From contig JAJFVE010000148.1 of the NCBI GenBank assembly GCA_021371965.1, forward strand, positions 1 through 64,000: DNA of 64,000 bases, in the 5' to 3' direction. Below are positions 8,685-17,641 of the stretch, piece by piece. Each line of letters begins with the position of its first letter. Positions within the stretch are counted from its first letter, which is position 1. The position numbers and the translations under genes were made by a program. The notes under the pieces were generated by a model that did not search any database, was not told where the DNA came from, and saw only the letters and a program-made list of their open reading frames with translations. Source of the DNA: Planctomycetaceae bacterium. GTDB taxonomy: Bacteria > Planctomycetota > Phycisphaerae > SM23-33.

Positions 8685-10120
8685 TGGGCGCCTCGATTCA
8701 TCTGATCTATCTGGACATCGACACGGGTTTCTACCCCGGAGCGCATCATGGTCTGGCGTCGTTGATCGGCGCGGTGCGCGCGGATGGGCACCGGGTGCGG
8801 CTGACGCACCTGGCCCGGGCGATCGGCGAGGACGAGTTCCTCGCCGCGGTGACGGCCGAGCCCGCCGACGCCTATGGCTTTTCGGCCATGACCAATCAAT
8901 TCAAGCACGTGCGGCGATTGGCGCCGGTTCTGGCCGCGACCACGGGCAAGCCCATCGTCGTCGGCGGCGTGCATGCGACGCTGGCGCCGCAGGAGGCCGC
9001 CGCGATCGAGGGCGTCACGTGCGCCTGCCGCGGAGAAGGCGAACGGTTCTTGCCGGCGTGGCTCGATGCTCTTGCCGCCGGAGGGGACGGGCGCAGCGTG
9101 AAGGGCTGCTGCTACAGCGACGCCGGCCGCTTCGTCAGCACCCGCGCCGAGGACCCGCGCGACCTGGACGCCTTGCCGGCCCCGTGCTATGACGACTTCG
9201 ACATGTCGCGCATCGTGCATGACCTGGGCGGGCGGTTATCGGTGGTGGTTTCGCGCGGCTGCCCGTTTCGCTGCGCCTTCTGCTGCAACGAGGCGCTTCG
9301 CAAGGATTTCGATCCGCCGCAATCATACGTGCGGTTCCGCACTCCGGCATCGGCCGTCGCGTTGACGGCCGACCTGGCCCGGCGGCATGCGGCGCGGTCG
9401 ATCCGGTTTGAAGACGACCTGCTGCTGCTCAACGCGCGATGGCGGGGCGAGTTCCTGGACCTCTACCGCCGCACGGTGAACCTGCCCTTCGAGTGCAATT
9501 GCCGGGCGGACATGGTCAGCGACGAGTTGGCCGCGCAGCTTGCCGCGGCCAGGTGCATCTCGGTGGACATCGGCATCGAGACCGGCGACCAGGCCCTGCG
9601 CGAGAGCGTGCTGGGCAAGCGCATTTCAAACGAACAGATCGTCAGCGCGTTCGACACGCTGCACCGCCACGGCCTGCATACCTACGCGTACAACATGATC
9701 GGCCTGCCGACCGAGACGGTTGAGATGGCTTGGCGGACGTACGCGTTGAATTGCCGCGTCAAGCCCAGCGCCGGCGCGGTATTCTATTTCTATCCGTACC
9801 CGCGGACCGAGCTGCACGAGCGGGCCCGGCGCGAGAATCTGCTGCTGGAGGACTACGAGCGGGCCGATGGGTATACGCAGCGGCCCAGCGTCCGCCAGAC
9901 GCACATGACGCACGCGGCGATGCGGCGGGTGTACCGGCGGCTGCGGGCATTTCTGTACCTGCAGCGCCTGCGGACATTCTTCCCGCTGCCGCGATGGCTG
10001 AAGGCGCCGGCGGCCGCGGTGCTGGGCGCGGCGATGCGGCTTTGCCCGCCGCTGGTAGACGCGGTGACGGCCCAGACGCCGCTGAAGCGATGGCTTCGGC
10101 GGATGGCCTTCAAGGTGTGA
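8684..10120 (+). CDS. B12-binding-domain radical SAM protein
   Basis: A 478-residue protein whose N-terminal ~150 residues resemble a cobalamin-binding Rossmann domain (KPIVVGGVHATLAPQEA). The radical SAM cluster motif CxxxCxxC follows (RGCPFRCAFCCNE, near residue 196), then the usual barrel elements, including FEDDLLLLN and SVDIGIETGDQ. Its start overlaps the asparagine synthase stop by one base (TGATG). This family (BchE/P-methylase-like) performs methylations, ring rearrangements or other radical chemistry. No substrate can be named, but within an EPS cluster a sugar or lipid-linked intermediate is plausible. No typical DXHxxG cobalamin signature was identified, so B12 binding is less certain than the radical SAM core. 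Confidence 0.82.
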   Translation: MGASIHLIYLDIDTGFYPGAHHGLASLIGAVRADGHRVRLTHLARAIGEDEFLAAVTAEPADAYGFSAMTNQFKHVRRLAPVLAATTGKPIVVGGVHATLAPQEAAAIEGVTCACRGEGERFLPAWLDALAAGGDGRSVKGCCYSDAGRFVSTRAEDPRDLDALPAPCYDDFDMSRIVHDLGGRLSVVVSRGCPFRCAFCCNEALRKDFDPPQSYVRFRTPASAVALTADLARRHAARSIRFEDDLLLLNARWRGEFLDLYRRTVNLPFECNCRADMVSDELAAQLAAARCISVDIGIETGDQALRESVLGKRISNEQIVSAFDTLHRHGLHTYAYNMIGLPTETVEMAWRTYALNCRVKPSAGAVFYFYPYPRTELHERARRENLLLEDYERADGYTQRPSVRQTHMTHAAMRRVYRRLRAFLYLQRLRTFFPLPRWLKAPAAAVLGAAMRLCPPLVDAVTAQTPLKRWLRRMAFKV

Positions 10121-10129
10121 GGACAGACT

Positions 10130-11182
10130 ATGACGCAGGCACAACAAGTCGATTCCATCCGACCTCATCCGGCGCCGGGGCCGACCGACGCGGTCATTGC
10201 CGTGACGCACCGCTGCAACGCCCAGTGCGCGATGTGCAAGGTGTGGCAGAGCACGGCCGAGGACGCCCTGACGCCGGCGGCGATGCGGCGCCTGCCGCGC
10301 AGCCTGCGAACGATCAACCTCTCCGGCGGCGAGCCGTTCCTGCGGGCCGACCTGCCGCAGTTCGTGGATGAGATCCGCCGGCGCTGCCCGCACGCGCAGA
10401 TCACGATCTCGACCAACGCGTGGATGGTCGATCGCATCCTGACGGTGATGGAGGAGATCCGCTTCATCGACCCGTCCATCCGCCTGGCGGTCAGCCTCGA
10501 CGGCCTGGGCGAGGCCCACGACAAGATCCGCGGCGTCAGCGGCGCCTTTGAGGCCGCGATGCAGCTTATCGGCGGGCTGACCGAGGCGGGCTTCCGCGGC
10601 CTGCGGCTGAGCATGACGCTATCGAGCGCCAATCTCGACCAATTGCTGGAGGTGGCCGCCCTGGCGGCCAGGCACGACCTGGAGCTGGGCGTGGTGGCCG
10701 CCCACAAGGCCCGCACGCACCTGGGCGTCAGCGAGCTCGACGAGGACGAGAAGATCCCCGACTGGCTGGCCGGAGCATTCGCGCAACTGGCGCAGGGATG
10801 GCTGCGGTCGTGGCGGCCCAAGCAATGGCTGCGGGCGCATTTCGCCTGCTTCACGTATCACTACCTGGCCGGGCGGGCGTGGCGCGTCAAGTGTGCGGCC
10901 GGGCGCGAGTTTTTCTTTCTCCAGGCCGACGGCACGGTCTATCACTGCTCGGTCGACGGGCGGGCGATGGGCAATCTTTTGCAGCAGGACTGGCACGCGA
11001 TCTGGCATGGTCCCGAGGCGCACGAGGCCCGCGGCGCCGCGGCGGCGTGCGCGGAAAACTGCTGGATGATCTGCACGGCCCGCAGCGAGTATCGCCGCCG
11101 CGCGGCGGCGGTGGTGGCGTGGATCGCCCTCAACAAGCTGCGGGCCCACCTCGGGCGCCTGCGGCTGGACGACAAAGGCTGA
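10130..11182 (+). CDS. Radical SAM protein with SPASM-like C-terminus
   Basis: A 350-residue radical SAM enzyme with the cluster motif THRCNAQCAMCKVW near residues 25-38 (CxxxCxxC), then NLSGGEPFLRADL. The C-terminal third carries several more cysteines (CAAGREFF, YHCSVDG, CAENCWMIC). This layout is seen in SPASM/twitch proteins, which bind auxiliary iron-sulfur clusters. A GAGGA ribosome site precedes the start. It lies 9 bp after the first radical SAM gene and 1 bp before a GT4 gene. The reaction is unknown; SPASM proteins modify peptides, sugars and other small molecules. Two consecutive radical SAM genes in an EPS cluster suggest an unusual sugar or a radical-made modification. Confidence 0.82.
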   Translation: MTQAQQVDSIRPHPAPGPTDAVIAVTHRCNAQCAMCKVWQSTAEDALTPAAMRRLPRSLRTINLSGGEPFLRADLPQFVDEIRRRCPHAQITISTNAWMVDRILTVMEEIRFIDPSIRLAVSLDGLGEAHDKIRGVSGAFEAAMQLIGGLTEAGFRGLRLSMTLSSANLDQLLEVAALAARHDLELGVVAAHKARTHLGVSELDEDEKIPDWLAGAFAQLAQGWLRSWRPKQWLRAHFACFTYHYLAGRAWRVKCAAGREFFFLQADGTVYHCSVDGRAMGNLLQQDWHAIWHGPEAHEARGAAAACAENCWMICTARSEYRRRAAAVVAWIALNKLRAHLGRLRLDDKG

Positions 11183-11183
11183 C

Positions 11184-12377
11184 ATGCGAATCCTGCTGGT
11201 GGACAAGTTCTACGAGGCCTTCGGCGGGGTGGGCACGTACCTGCGCCTGGCCGAGGGTCTGTTGCGCGGGCGCGGGCACGAGGTCTTCCGCTTCGGATGC
11301 GTCCGCGGGGCCGGTCCGGCCGGGATGCCGGCGTTTCATGATTTCGAGAAGGCCGGCGACCTCCCGCGCCTGGTCCACAATGCCGAAGCGGCCGATAAGC
11401 TCGACGCGCTGCTGCGCCGCCAGAAGATCGACGTGGCGTTCCTGCAGAATATCTACCACCATCTCACGCCGGCGATTCTGCCCGTGCTGCGACGCCGCCG
11501 CGTGGGCGTGGTCATGCGGATGGCCGACTACCGCCTGGCGTGCCCGACCAAGCACTTCATGCGAAAAGACGGCCTCTGCCAGCGCTGTCTGCCCAACCGG
11601 TTCTATCACGCCGCAAGCCCGCGCTGCGCGGGAGTGCGGGGGGTGGCGCTGGCGATCGAATGCTACGTGCAGCGCCTGACGCGGCGCTACCAGCAGGGCG
11701 TCGACGTGTTCATCTGCCCCACGCGATTCATGCGCCGCACGATGGTGACTGCCGGGCTGCCGCGCGACAAGACCGTCCTGCTGCGAAATCTCGTCAGCCC
11801 CATCGCCTTGCCGAAGGGGCTCGACGAGGACGGCGCCGCCGTGCTCTACGTCGGGCGTTTCAGCGACGAAAAGGGCAACGAGCTGTTGATCGATCTGGCG
11901 GCCGCCATGCCGCGGCTGCGCGTCCTGCTGGCCGGCGACGGCCCGCTCGAAGAGGCGCTGCGGAAACAGGCGGCCCGCCGCTGCATGGGCAACGTCACGT
12001 TCCTGGGCAATCTCGACCACGCGGCGCTGGGGCCGCACCTGGCGCGGGCGGCGGCGGTGGTGGTCACCAGCCGCTGCATGGAGAACAGCCCCATGAGCAT
12101 GCTCGAGGCGATGCGCGCGGGCAAGTGCGTCGTCGTGCCCGACCAGCCCTCGTTGCGAGAGTGGGTGCATGACGGCCGAACGGGACGCCTCTATCGGTCA
12201 GGCGACGCGGCCTCGCTGGTCGAAGCGGTCAAAGACGCGCTGGCCCACCCCGACCAGCGGCGGCGGATGGGCGAGGCGGCGGCGGAGCTGGTGGGGCGCC
12301 GGCATGACGAGTCGGCGACCGTGCGCCGGCTCGAGGAGCTATTCGAAAAGGCGGTGCGACGATGCGCATCGCAATGA
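11184..12377 (+). CDS. GT4-family glycosyltransferase
   Basis: A 397-residue GT-B enzyme. The N-terminus MRILLVDKFYEAFGGVGTYL carries the acceptor-side glycine loop, and a cysteine-bearing insertion (CPTKHF, CQRCLPNRFY) follows. The C-terminal donor domain starts at VLYVGRFSDEKGNELL, and the GT4 motif is near residue 297 (SRCMENSPMSMLEAMRAGK), with the E...E pair expected for retaining enzymes. It begins one base after the radical SAM stop and overlaps the next glycosyltransferase by 16 bp. It probably adds one residue of the EPS repeat unit. The cysteine insertion is known from a subset of GT4 enzymes with long N-terminal domains; its role here is unknown. Confidence 0.85.
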   Translation: MRILLVDKFYEAFGGVGTYLRLAEGLLRGRGHEVFRFGCVRGAGPAGMPAFHDFEKAGDLPRLVHNAEAADKLDALLRRQKIDVAFLQNIYHHLTPAILPVLRRRRVGVVMRMADYRLACPTKHFMRKDGLCQRCLPNRFYHAASPRCAGVRGVALAIECYVQRLTRRYQQGVDVFICPTRFMRRTMVTAGLPRDKTVLLRNLVSPIALPKGLDEDGAAVLYVGRFSDEKGNELLIDLAAAMPRLRVLLAGDGPLEEALRKQAARRCMGNVTFLGNLDHAALGPHLARAAAVVVTSRCMENSPMSMLEAMRAGKCVVVPDQPSLREWVHDGRTGRLYRSGDAASLVEAVKDALAHPDQRRRMGEAAAELVGRRHDESATVRRLEELFEKAVRRCASQ

Positions 12378-13456
12378 TAGGTTCCCGCGGCGTGCCCGCC
12401 CGCGAGGGCGGCGTCGAGAGGGTGGTGGAGGCGCTGACGACCGAGCTGACGGCGGCAGGGCACGAGGTGCTCGTCTACAGCCGCCGCCGCTACGTGGGGC
12501 CTGAGCCCTACCGCGGGCCGGGGCAGCGCATCATCACCTGCGGGCTGCCGGGAAAGCATCTCGATACCCTGACGCACACGGCGACGGCGTTCATGGACGT
12601 GTTGCGCCGCCGCGTGGACGTGATTCACCTGCACTCGCCGGGTCCGGCGCTGTGGAGCCCCATAGCGGCCGCAGCGCGCATCCCGATGGTCCTGACCGTG
12701 CACGCGCCGGACTGGCGGCGCGACAAGTGGTCGTTGCCAGCCAAGGTTGCCGTGCGCGGTGGGCTGTGGCTGGGCATGCGGACCGCCAAGGCGGTGACGT
12801 GCGTTTCGCAGCCGCTGGCGAATGAGCTTTCACAGACGTTCGGCCGCGAGGTGCTGTACGTGCCCAACGCCCCGCCGCCGGCGCCGGCCGGTCCGGCCGG
12901 GACGGACCTGATCGACTCGCTGCACCTGCCGCAAGGCGGGTACGGGCTCTACGTCGGGCGAGTCGTTCCCGAGAAGCGCCTCGATCTGCTGATCGGGGCA
13001 TGGAAGGAAGCGGCCGGACAATGGCCTCTGGCCGTGGCGGGCGAGGTGGGCGATGACGCCTTCGGTCGCCGCTGCCGCGAGCTGGCCGGCCCGGGCGTGA
13101 AGTTTCTCGGGCCACGATACGGGGGGGAGTTGGCGCAGCTTTACGAGAATGCCGGGTTTGTAGTGCATCCCAGCGCTCTGGAGGGGATGTCGCTGGTGCT
13201 TCTGGAGGCCGCGGCGCACGGAAAATGCATTTTGGCGGCCGAAACAGCCGAAAACTCTTGTTTTTTCGGCGATTCTATCTTATATTCTAAGGTTGATGAT
13301 TTCGCTGATTTGTCGCACCAAATCGGTCGATGTATATCCGGAGCAGGGATGCGTCAAAGTAGAGGGCTCAGCGCCCAGCGATTTGCCAGAGAGGGCACAT
13401 CGTGGGCAGCGGTCGCCAGACGAATGGAATCGCTGTACGACAAGGCAATGCGTTAA
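12362..13456 (+). CDS. GT4-family glycosyltransferase with AT-rich 3' end
   Basis: A 364-residue GT-B enzyme. The N-terminus MRIAMIGSRGVPAREGGVER is typical of the GT4 subgroup containing DUF1972/rhamnosyltransferase-like proteins. The donor domain has GLYVGRVVPEKRLDLLIGAW and the binding motif HPSALEGMSLVLLEAAAHGK. The last ~220 bp (from about 13236) change from the very GC-rich style of the cluster to AT-rich codons, and the C-terminal ~70 residues are less like the family. The start lies inside the preceding gene. Function is as for the neighbours: a sugar transferase of the EPS pathway. The composition shift may mark a recombination junction. Confidence 0.84.
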   Translation: MRIAMIGSRGVPAREGGVERVVEALTTELTAAGHEVLVYSRRRYVGPEPYRGPGQRIITCGLPGKHLDTLTHTATAFMDVLRRRVDVIHLHSPGPALWSPIAAAARIPMVLTVHAPDWRRDKWSLPAKVAVRGGLWLGMRTAKAVTCVSQPLANELSQTFGREVLYVPNAPPPAPAGPAGTDLIDSLHLPQGGYGLYVGRVVPEKRLDLLIGAWKEAAGQWPLAVAGEVGDDAFGRRCRELAGPGVKFLGPRYGGELAQLYENAGFVVHPSALEGMSLVLLEAAAHGKCILAAETAENSCFFGDSILYSKVDDFADLSHQIGRCISGAGMRQSRGLSAQRFAREGTSWAAVARRMESLYDKAMR

Positions 13457-13478
13457 CTGCCGGTGTGAGTGAGCGATT

Positions 13479-14159
13479 ATGGCGGCGGTATTGGATACTC
13501 AGATCTCTCTGGACGCGCTGGCTCAACGGCCGGCTGCCACCCTGCCTTTCACTTACTCGTCCTACGATTTCGCCAAGCGGATCATGGACATCGTCGTGGG
13601 CTCGCTGCTGTTGGCGCTGATGGCTCCGCTGATGCTGGTGACGGCGCTGCTGGTGAAACTCACCTCGCGCGGGCCGGTCATCTTCCGCCAGGAGCGGGCG
13701 GGCCTGGGCGAACAGCCCTTCACGATGTTCAAGTTCCGCACGATGCGGGTCGGGGCCGAAGACGACCGCACCTTCCTGAACCATCGCAACGAAAAAGACG
13801 GGCCGGTCTTCAAGATCACCAATGATCCGCGGCTGACTTCACTGGGCCGCCTGCTGCGAAGAAGTTCCATCGACGAGCTGCCGCAACTGTTCAACGTGCT
13901 GGCTGGGCACATGTCGCTGGTGGGCCCGCGCCCCCTGTGGATGCCCGAGGCCAAGAAGGTCACCGGGCCCGAACGCATCCGCTTGGCCGTCAAGCCCGGC
14001 CTGACGTGCCTGTGGCAGATTTCCGGCCGCAGCGATCTGACCTTCGCGCAGTGGATGAGCCTGGACCAGTACTACGTTGCCCACCGCTGCCTGCTGCTCG
14101 ATGCGATGATTATGATCCAGACCCTTCCGGTGATTCTCTCGGGCCAAGGCGCGTACTGA
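13479..14159 (+). CDS. Bacterial sugar transferase (phosphoglycosyl transferase, WbaP/WcaJ C-terminal type)
   Basis: A 226-residue monotopic phosphoglycosyl transferase. It has one membrane-associated helix (about residues 40-58) after FAKRIMDIVVGSLLLAL. The family motifs follow: RQERAGLGEQPFTMFKFRTM, the catalytic region SIDELPQLFNVLAGHMSLVG, and GLTCLWQISGRS. Enzymes of this group move a sugar phosphate from a nucleotide sugar to undecaprenyl phosphate and so start EPS repeat-unit synthesis. The short length means it lacks the extra four-helix N-terminal domain of full-size WbaP. It lies 22 bp after the GT4 gene. The initiating sugar is unknown. Confidence 0.9.
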   Translation: MAAVLDTQISLDALAQRPAATLPFTYSSYDFAKRIMDIVVGSLLLALMAPLMLVTALLVKLTSRGPVIFRQERAGLGEQPFTMFKFRTMRVGAEDDRTFLNHRNEKDGPVFKITNDPRLTSLGRLLRRSSIDELPQLFNVLAGHMSLVGPRPLWMPEAKKVTGPERIRLAVKPGLTCLWQISGRSDLTFAQWMSLDQYYVAHRCLLLDAMIMIQTLPVILSGQGAY

Positions 14160-14240
14160 GCCGCCGCCCTCGCGTCCCCTTTCGCCGCGTTATTTGACCT
14201 GCCCGCCCGCCGTGCCGATGTATCGATTGGAGGATCGATC

Positions 14241-15497
14241 GTGCACCAGCAAGACAATCCGGCGCCCCTGCATGGGCAGCAACCCTACACCCAGGGCATG
14301 GCCCTCTATCGCCAGGGGCAGTTCGCCGCCGCAGTGGGCGAGCTGTCGCACCTTCGCGATCGCCACGACGTCATGGGAAGAGTCGGCAGCTTCTACGAAG
14401 GCATGGCCCTGCGAGCGATGGGGATCGAGGCGCTCAAGGCCGGCGATTACCTCGCGGCCGAAAAGCACCTCCAGGCCGCCGCGGCGATCATGGGCAACCG
14501 AGCCGATCTGGCCGAGCATCTGGCGTGCCTCTATGCGCGAACGGGGCGGTATGACCAATGCGCGGCCGCTGCCGAACGCCAGCAGACCGCCCGCCACGAC
14601 GAGCCGGCGCAGCATCGCCGCCTGGCGCTGGCGCAGTGGCACAGCGGGCGGCGCTGCGACGCGTACCTGACGATGCACCGGGCGCTGCGCCTGTTTGGCG
14701 ACGACGGCCCGATGCTGGTGCAGTTGGGCCTGTTCCATGCAGCCGAAGGCGATTACGCCCAGGCGCGCCAGGCCGTCGCTCGCGCCGCCGAGATCGACTG
14801 CTCCAATGCCCAGGCGCACTACCGCCTGGGGATGATCGAGGCGGCCACCGGGCAGGTGCGGGCGGCGCTGCGGTGTTTCCAGCGGGCGTACGAGTTGGAC
14901 CCGGCCGACCTGACGCTGGCGTTTCAGCTGCCGCTGGCGGCCCGGGCGGCCATGCAGGACGGCTACCAGGTCTTCCTGCGTCTGCCCGAGCCGAGCATCC
15001 CGGTCAGCCCGACGGCCGCGGGGCAACTGGCGGCGTACCTGGTTGCCGAGCCGGACTACCTGGTGGCGCTGCTGTCGCTGCCGCCCAGCGATATCGACGA
15101 GGACCTGTTCGGGATGCTGGCGGAGATGATGGACATCGCCCTGGCGCGGCATGAGGGCTACGCCGACCTGCACTACTACCAGGCCCGGATCAAAGAACGA
15201 ATTCACCGCACCGCCGAGGCGGCGGACCACGCACGGCGATGCGTCGAGATCAATCCCCGATACGTGCAGGCCTGGCTGCTGCTGGCCGGTCTGCGGGAAA
15301 GCGTCGGCGATGCGGCCGCGGCGGCTGACGACCTGCAGCACGCCATCGACGCCGGCGGCAATTGGCCGGACCTGCACTTCCGCCTGGCGGGACTGCTCAA
15401 GACGGCCGGTCTGCCGCAACAGGCCGACGAACACGTGAAGACGGCTTTGACGCTCAACCCGCGCTATGCGCCGGCGGCCACCAGGCGCGCCGCCTAA
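14241..15497 (+). CDS. Tetratricopeptide repeat (TPR) protein 1 of EPS cluster
   Basis: A 418-residue protein made mostly of helix-turn-helix TPR units, for example near residues 30-65, 70-105, 150-215, 300-340 and 355-400. The 34-residue rhythm shows small residues at positions 8 and 20 and a Pro near the unit end. There is no signal peptide or membrane helix. GTG at 14241 is chosen because a TGGAGG ribosome site lies about 10 bp upstream (14229-14234). The stop is adjacent to the second TPR gene. TPR proteins often scaffold EPS secretion machineries, and PEP-CTERM-linked EPS clusters commonly carry one. A scaffold or assembly role is inferred. Confidence 0.75.
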   Translation: MHQQDNPAPLHGQQPYTQGMALYRQGQFAAAVGELSHLRDRHDVMGRVGSFYEGMALRAMGIEALKAGDYLAAEKHLQAAAAIMGNRADLAEHLACLYARTGRYDQCAAAAERQQTARHDEPAQHRRLALAQWHSGRRCDAYLTMHRALRLFGDDGPMLVQLGLFHAAEGDYAQARQAVARAAEIDCSNAQAHYRLGMIEAATGQVRAALRCFQRAYELDPADLTLAFQLPLAARAAMQDGYQVFLRLPEPSIPVSPTAAGQLAAYLVAEPDYLVALLSLPPSDIDEDLFGMLAEMMDIALARHEGYADLHYYQARIKERIHRTAEAADHARRCVEINPRYVQAWLLLAGLRESVGDAAAAADDLQHAIDAGGNWPDLHFRLAGLLKTAGLPQQADEHVKTALTLNPRYAPAATRRAA

Positions 15498-15512
15498 GTG
15501 ACGAGGCTCGAC

Positions 15513-17168
15513 ATGAGTTATCTGCTGGAATTGCTGGGCAAAGGGCTCGACTGCGAAATCGGCGAGGCGCTCGACCGCTACTTCTGGTCGGCCCCGCGCC
15601 AGAGCATGAAAGAATTGCAGGACACTTGCCGCCAGCACCCGCAGTGGCCCGACGCCCAGTGCCGGCTCGGCCTGGCGAGCCTGCGCAGCCTGGACGTCGA
15701 AGCGGCCATCGAGCACCTGGCGATGGCGTGCCGCTGCAAGAGCGACTACCTTGCCGCCCGCGTGGGCCTGGCGGCTGCGTATGAAGAGAACGGCCAGATC
15801 GACGAGGCCCTGGAGCACCTCAAGATCGCCAACACCATCAAGCCCGGCGAGACGCCCATCCTGTTCGCCATTGCATTCTGCCTGGAGAAGGCTCGCCGCC
15901 CCAAAGAGGCGGCGCAGTATTACCGCGACGTGATCGCCGCCGACCCCGCCGCCATGCAGGCCCGTCAGCGGCTGGCGGCCATCGCGACCGCCTGCGACGA
16001 ACTCGACGAGGCCATCGAGCAGTACCGGGTGATGGAAAAGAGCGAGCCACAGGCGACGTGGATCCGCTCGACGCTGGCGCATCTGTATCACCGCGCGGGG
16101 CGGCACAAAGAGGCCATCGAGGAGTTCCAGATCGCCATCACGATGGAGCCTGAGAACTGGGCCCTGATGGACGACCAGGTCGAGGCGCTGGTGGCCGACG
16201 GGCAGATCCGCCAGGCCATCGACCGCCTGCACGAGATGATCGAGGCCCAGGGCGCCTTCGCCGATTTGCACGTGCGCCTGGCGGACCTCTACAGCCAGGT
16301 CGGCGACGACGAGCCGGCCCAGAAGTACTACATGGCCGCCCTGGACATCCAGGGCGACTATCTCGAGGCCCTGGTCAAGCTCGGGACGCACCACCTGGTC
16401 TTCGGGCGATGGGACCAGGCGGCCGAGTACTTCCATCAGGCTTCCGAGCTCAACGACAAGGTGATGGTCAACTACATCGGCATGGGCGTGGCGCAGTTGG
16501 CGGCCGGGCTCAAGGCCGAGGCCATGAACAGCTTCGACCTGGCGGCCGCGGTCGAGCCCAACTCGACGCTGCTGCTTTCGGAAACGGCCCGCCTGCAGCT
16601 CAAGGCGGCGCTGGCCGATGAGTACCTCAAGGCCTTCGAGACCCCAAAGGACGACCCGGCCGCGCACGTGCAACTGGATAACGACGACCTGCTGCACAAG
16701 CAGGTCGAGCGCCACGGCGAGGAAGTGCTGCGCCAGCCGCAGCACGCCGACATCCGCTACCGCTACGGCGTGCTGCTGCGGGCCGAGAACCGCACCGGCG
16801 AGGCCATGGAGCAGTTCGCCAAGGCCGTCGAGATCAACCCCGCGTACGTGCAGGCCATCATCAAGCTGGGCATCTGCCAGGAAGAACTCGGGCACGTCGA
16901 CCAGGCCATCGAAACGTTCAAGCAGGCCCTCGATATCAAGCCCCAGTACGTCGATCTGCATTACCGCCTGGGCCTGTTGTACACCGACCGCCGCATGTTC
17001 GACCAGGCCGTCGTGCACCTGCAGGCCGCCGGCGAAGGCAGCGGCGACAACGAACAAATCCGGGCCTCGCTCGCGCTGGGCCTGCAGAACATGGGGCTCA
17101 TGGACCGCGCCGCCGCCACGTGGCGAAGCCTCTGGAAGATCCATCAGGCGTGTAAGAACAGGGCGTAG
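15513..17168 (+). CDS. Tetratricopeptide repeat (TPR) protein 2 of EPS cluster
   Basis: A protein of about 551 residues filled with TPR units from near residue 50 to the end; repeated LGLAS/AxxxYxExGQxDEAxEHL patterns give the superhelix signature. ATG at 15513 has GAGG six bases upstream and is preferred to GTG at 15498, which directly follows the previous stop without a ribosome site. No signal peptide is visible, so it is probably cytoplasmic. It is the last gene of the EPS run, and its stop codon lies inside a heptad repeat array. It could scaffold the synthesis complex with TPR protein 1. Function is not otherwise assignable. Confidence 0.75.
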   Translation: MSYLLELLGKGLDCEIGEALDRYFWSAPRQSMKELQDTCRQHPQWPDAQCRLGLASLRSLDVEAAIEHLAMACRCKSDYLAARVGLAAAYEENGQIDEALEHLKIANTIKPGETPILFAIAFCLEKARRPKEAAQYYRDVIAADPAAMQARQRLAAIATACDELDEAIEQYRVMEKSEPQATWIRSTLAHLYHRAGRHKEAIEEFQIAITMEPENWALMDDQVEALVADGQIRQAIDRLHEMIEAQGAFADLHVRLADLYSQVGDDEPAQKYYMAALDIQGDYLEALVKLGTHHLVFGRWDQAAEYFHQASELNDKVMVNYIGMGVAQLAAGLKAEAMNSFDLAAAVEPNSTLLLSETARLQLKAALADEYLKAFETPKDDPAAHVQLDNDDLLHKQVERHGEEVLRQPQHADIRYRYGVLLRAENRTGEAMEQFAKAVEINPAYVQAIIKLGICQEELGHVDQAIETFKQALDIKPQYVDLHYRLGLLYTDRRMFDQAVVHLQAAGEGSGDNEQIRASLALGLQNMGLMDRAAATWRSLWKIHQACKNRA

Positions 17169-17360
17169 GGCATAGGGCGTAGGGGATAGGGCATAGGGGA
17201 TAGGGCATAGGGGATAGGGCAAGCCTCTTGGCCCCCTCGGCCCTCAACCCTCGGCCCTCGGCCCTAATCCCTGGCCATTGCACTTTGTTGTACTTTTCAC
17301 AGCGGTTCTGGTGGAGGGCGTAGGTCATAGGTCGTAGGTCATGGGGCGTAGGGCAGGGCA
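17159..17360. repeat. Heptad-periodic intergenic repeats (TAGGGNN and CGGCCCT types)
   Basis: From the stop codon of the TPR gene, TAGGGCR/TAGGGGA units of seven bases run to about 17220. They are followed by CCCTCGG-type heptads (17235-17275) and by TAGGTCR/TAGGGCR heptads (17315-17360). Partly complementary heptads return at 17727-17770. Units keep a 7-bp register but vary in sequence. No coding potential is seen. Confidence 0.75.
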
Positions 17361-17612
17361 GCGGATGTGAACTCCGGCTGTGGCCAGTTGTAACTCCTGT
17401 GCCGAAAAAGTGTTGTGCAAATGTCGGCAGCCATGTCATAACTATTGTAGTCAAGGCAACTTATAGCAAACTGTACCTAAGTCTCATGAACCAGGTGTCC
17501 TGCAGAAGGAAAATTAGTTTTCTGCTTGAGCGAAATTCGACTTTTCCCGCAGCGCCAGAACAAAAACACTTTTGCGCCCCACGAAAATATTTCTGAAAGG
17601 GTGTCCAGGCGC
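17361..17612. other. AT-richer intergenic stretch without a gene
   Basis: About 250 bp of clearly lower GC than the surroundings, with no convincing gene on either strand. The stretch ends in a -10-like box. It may be a promoter or upstream regulatory region for the HTH-like gene at 17791 or for a short transcript ending at 17668. Nothing more specific is visible. Confidence 0.4.
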
Positions 17613-17618
17613 TATAAT
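17591..17618 (+). promoter_or_regulatory. Candidate sigma70-type promoter with perfect -10
   Basis: A perfect TATAAT lies at 17613-17618 in an AT-rich context. The best -35 is weak (TTCTGA at 17591-17596, 16-bp spacer, three of six consensus bases). Transcription would begin near 17625, only about 20 bases before a strong terminator hairpin. Confidence 0.4.
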
Positions 17619-17641
17619 TAAGGTGTAGGGGGAAACGGTAA

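Noticed and set aside
14190..17222. 1010-codon minus-strand open frame over the TPR genes
   Set aside because: It is antisense to two well-supported TPR proteins and shows no family pattern; high GC and TPR codon bias keep the reverse frame open.
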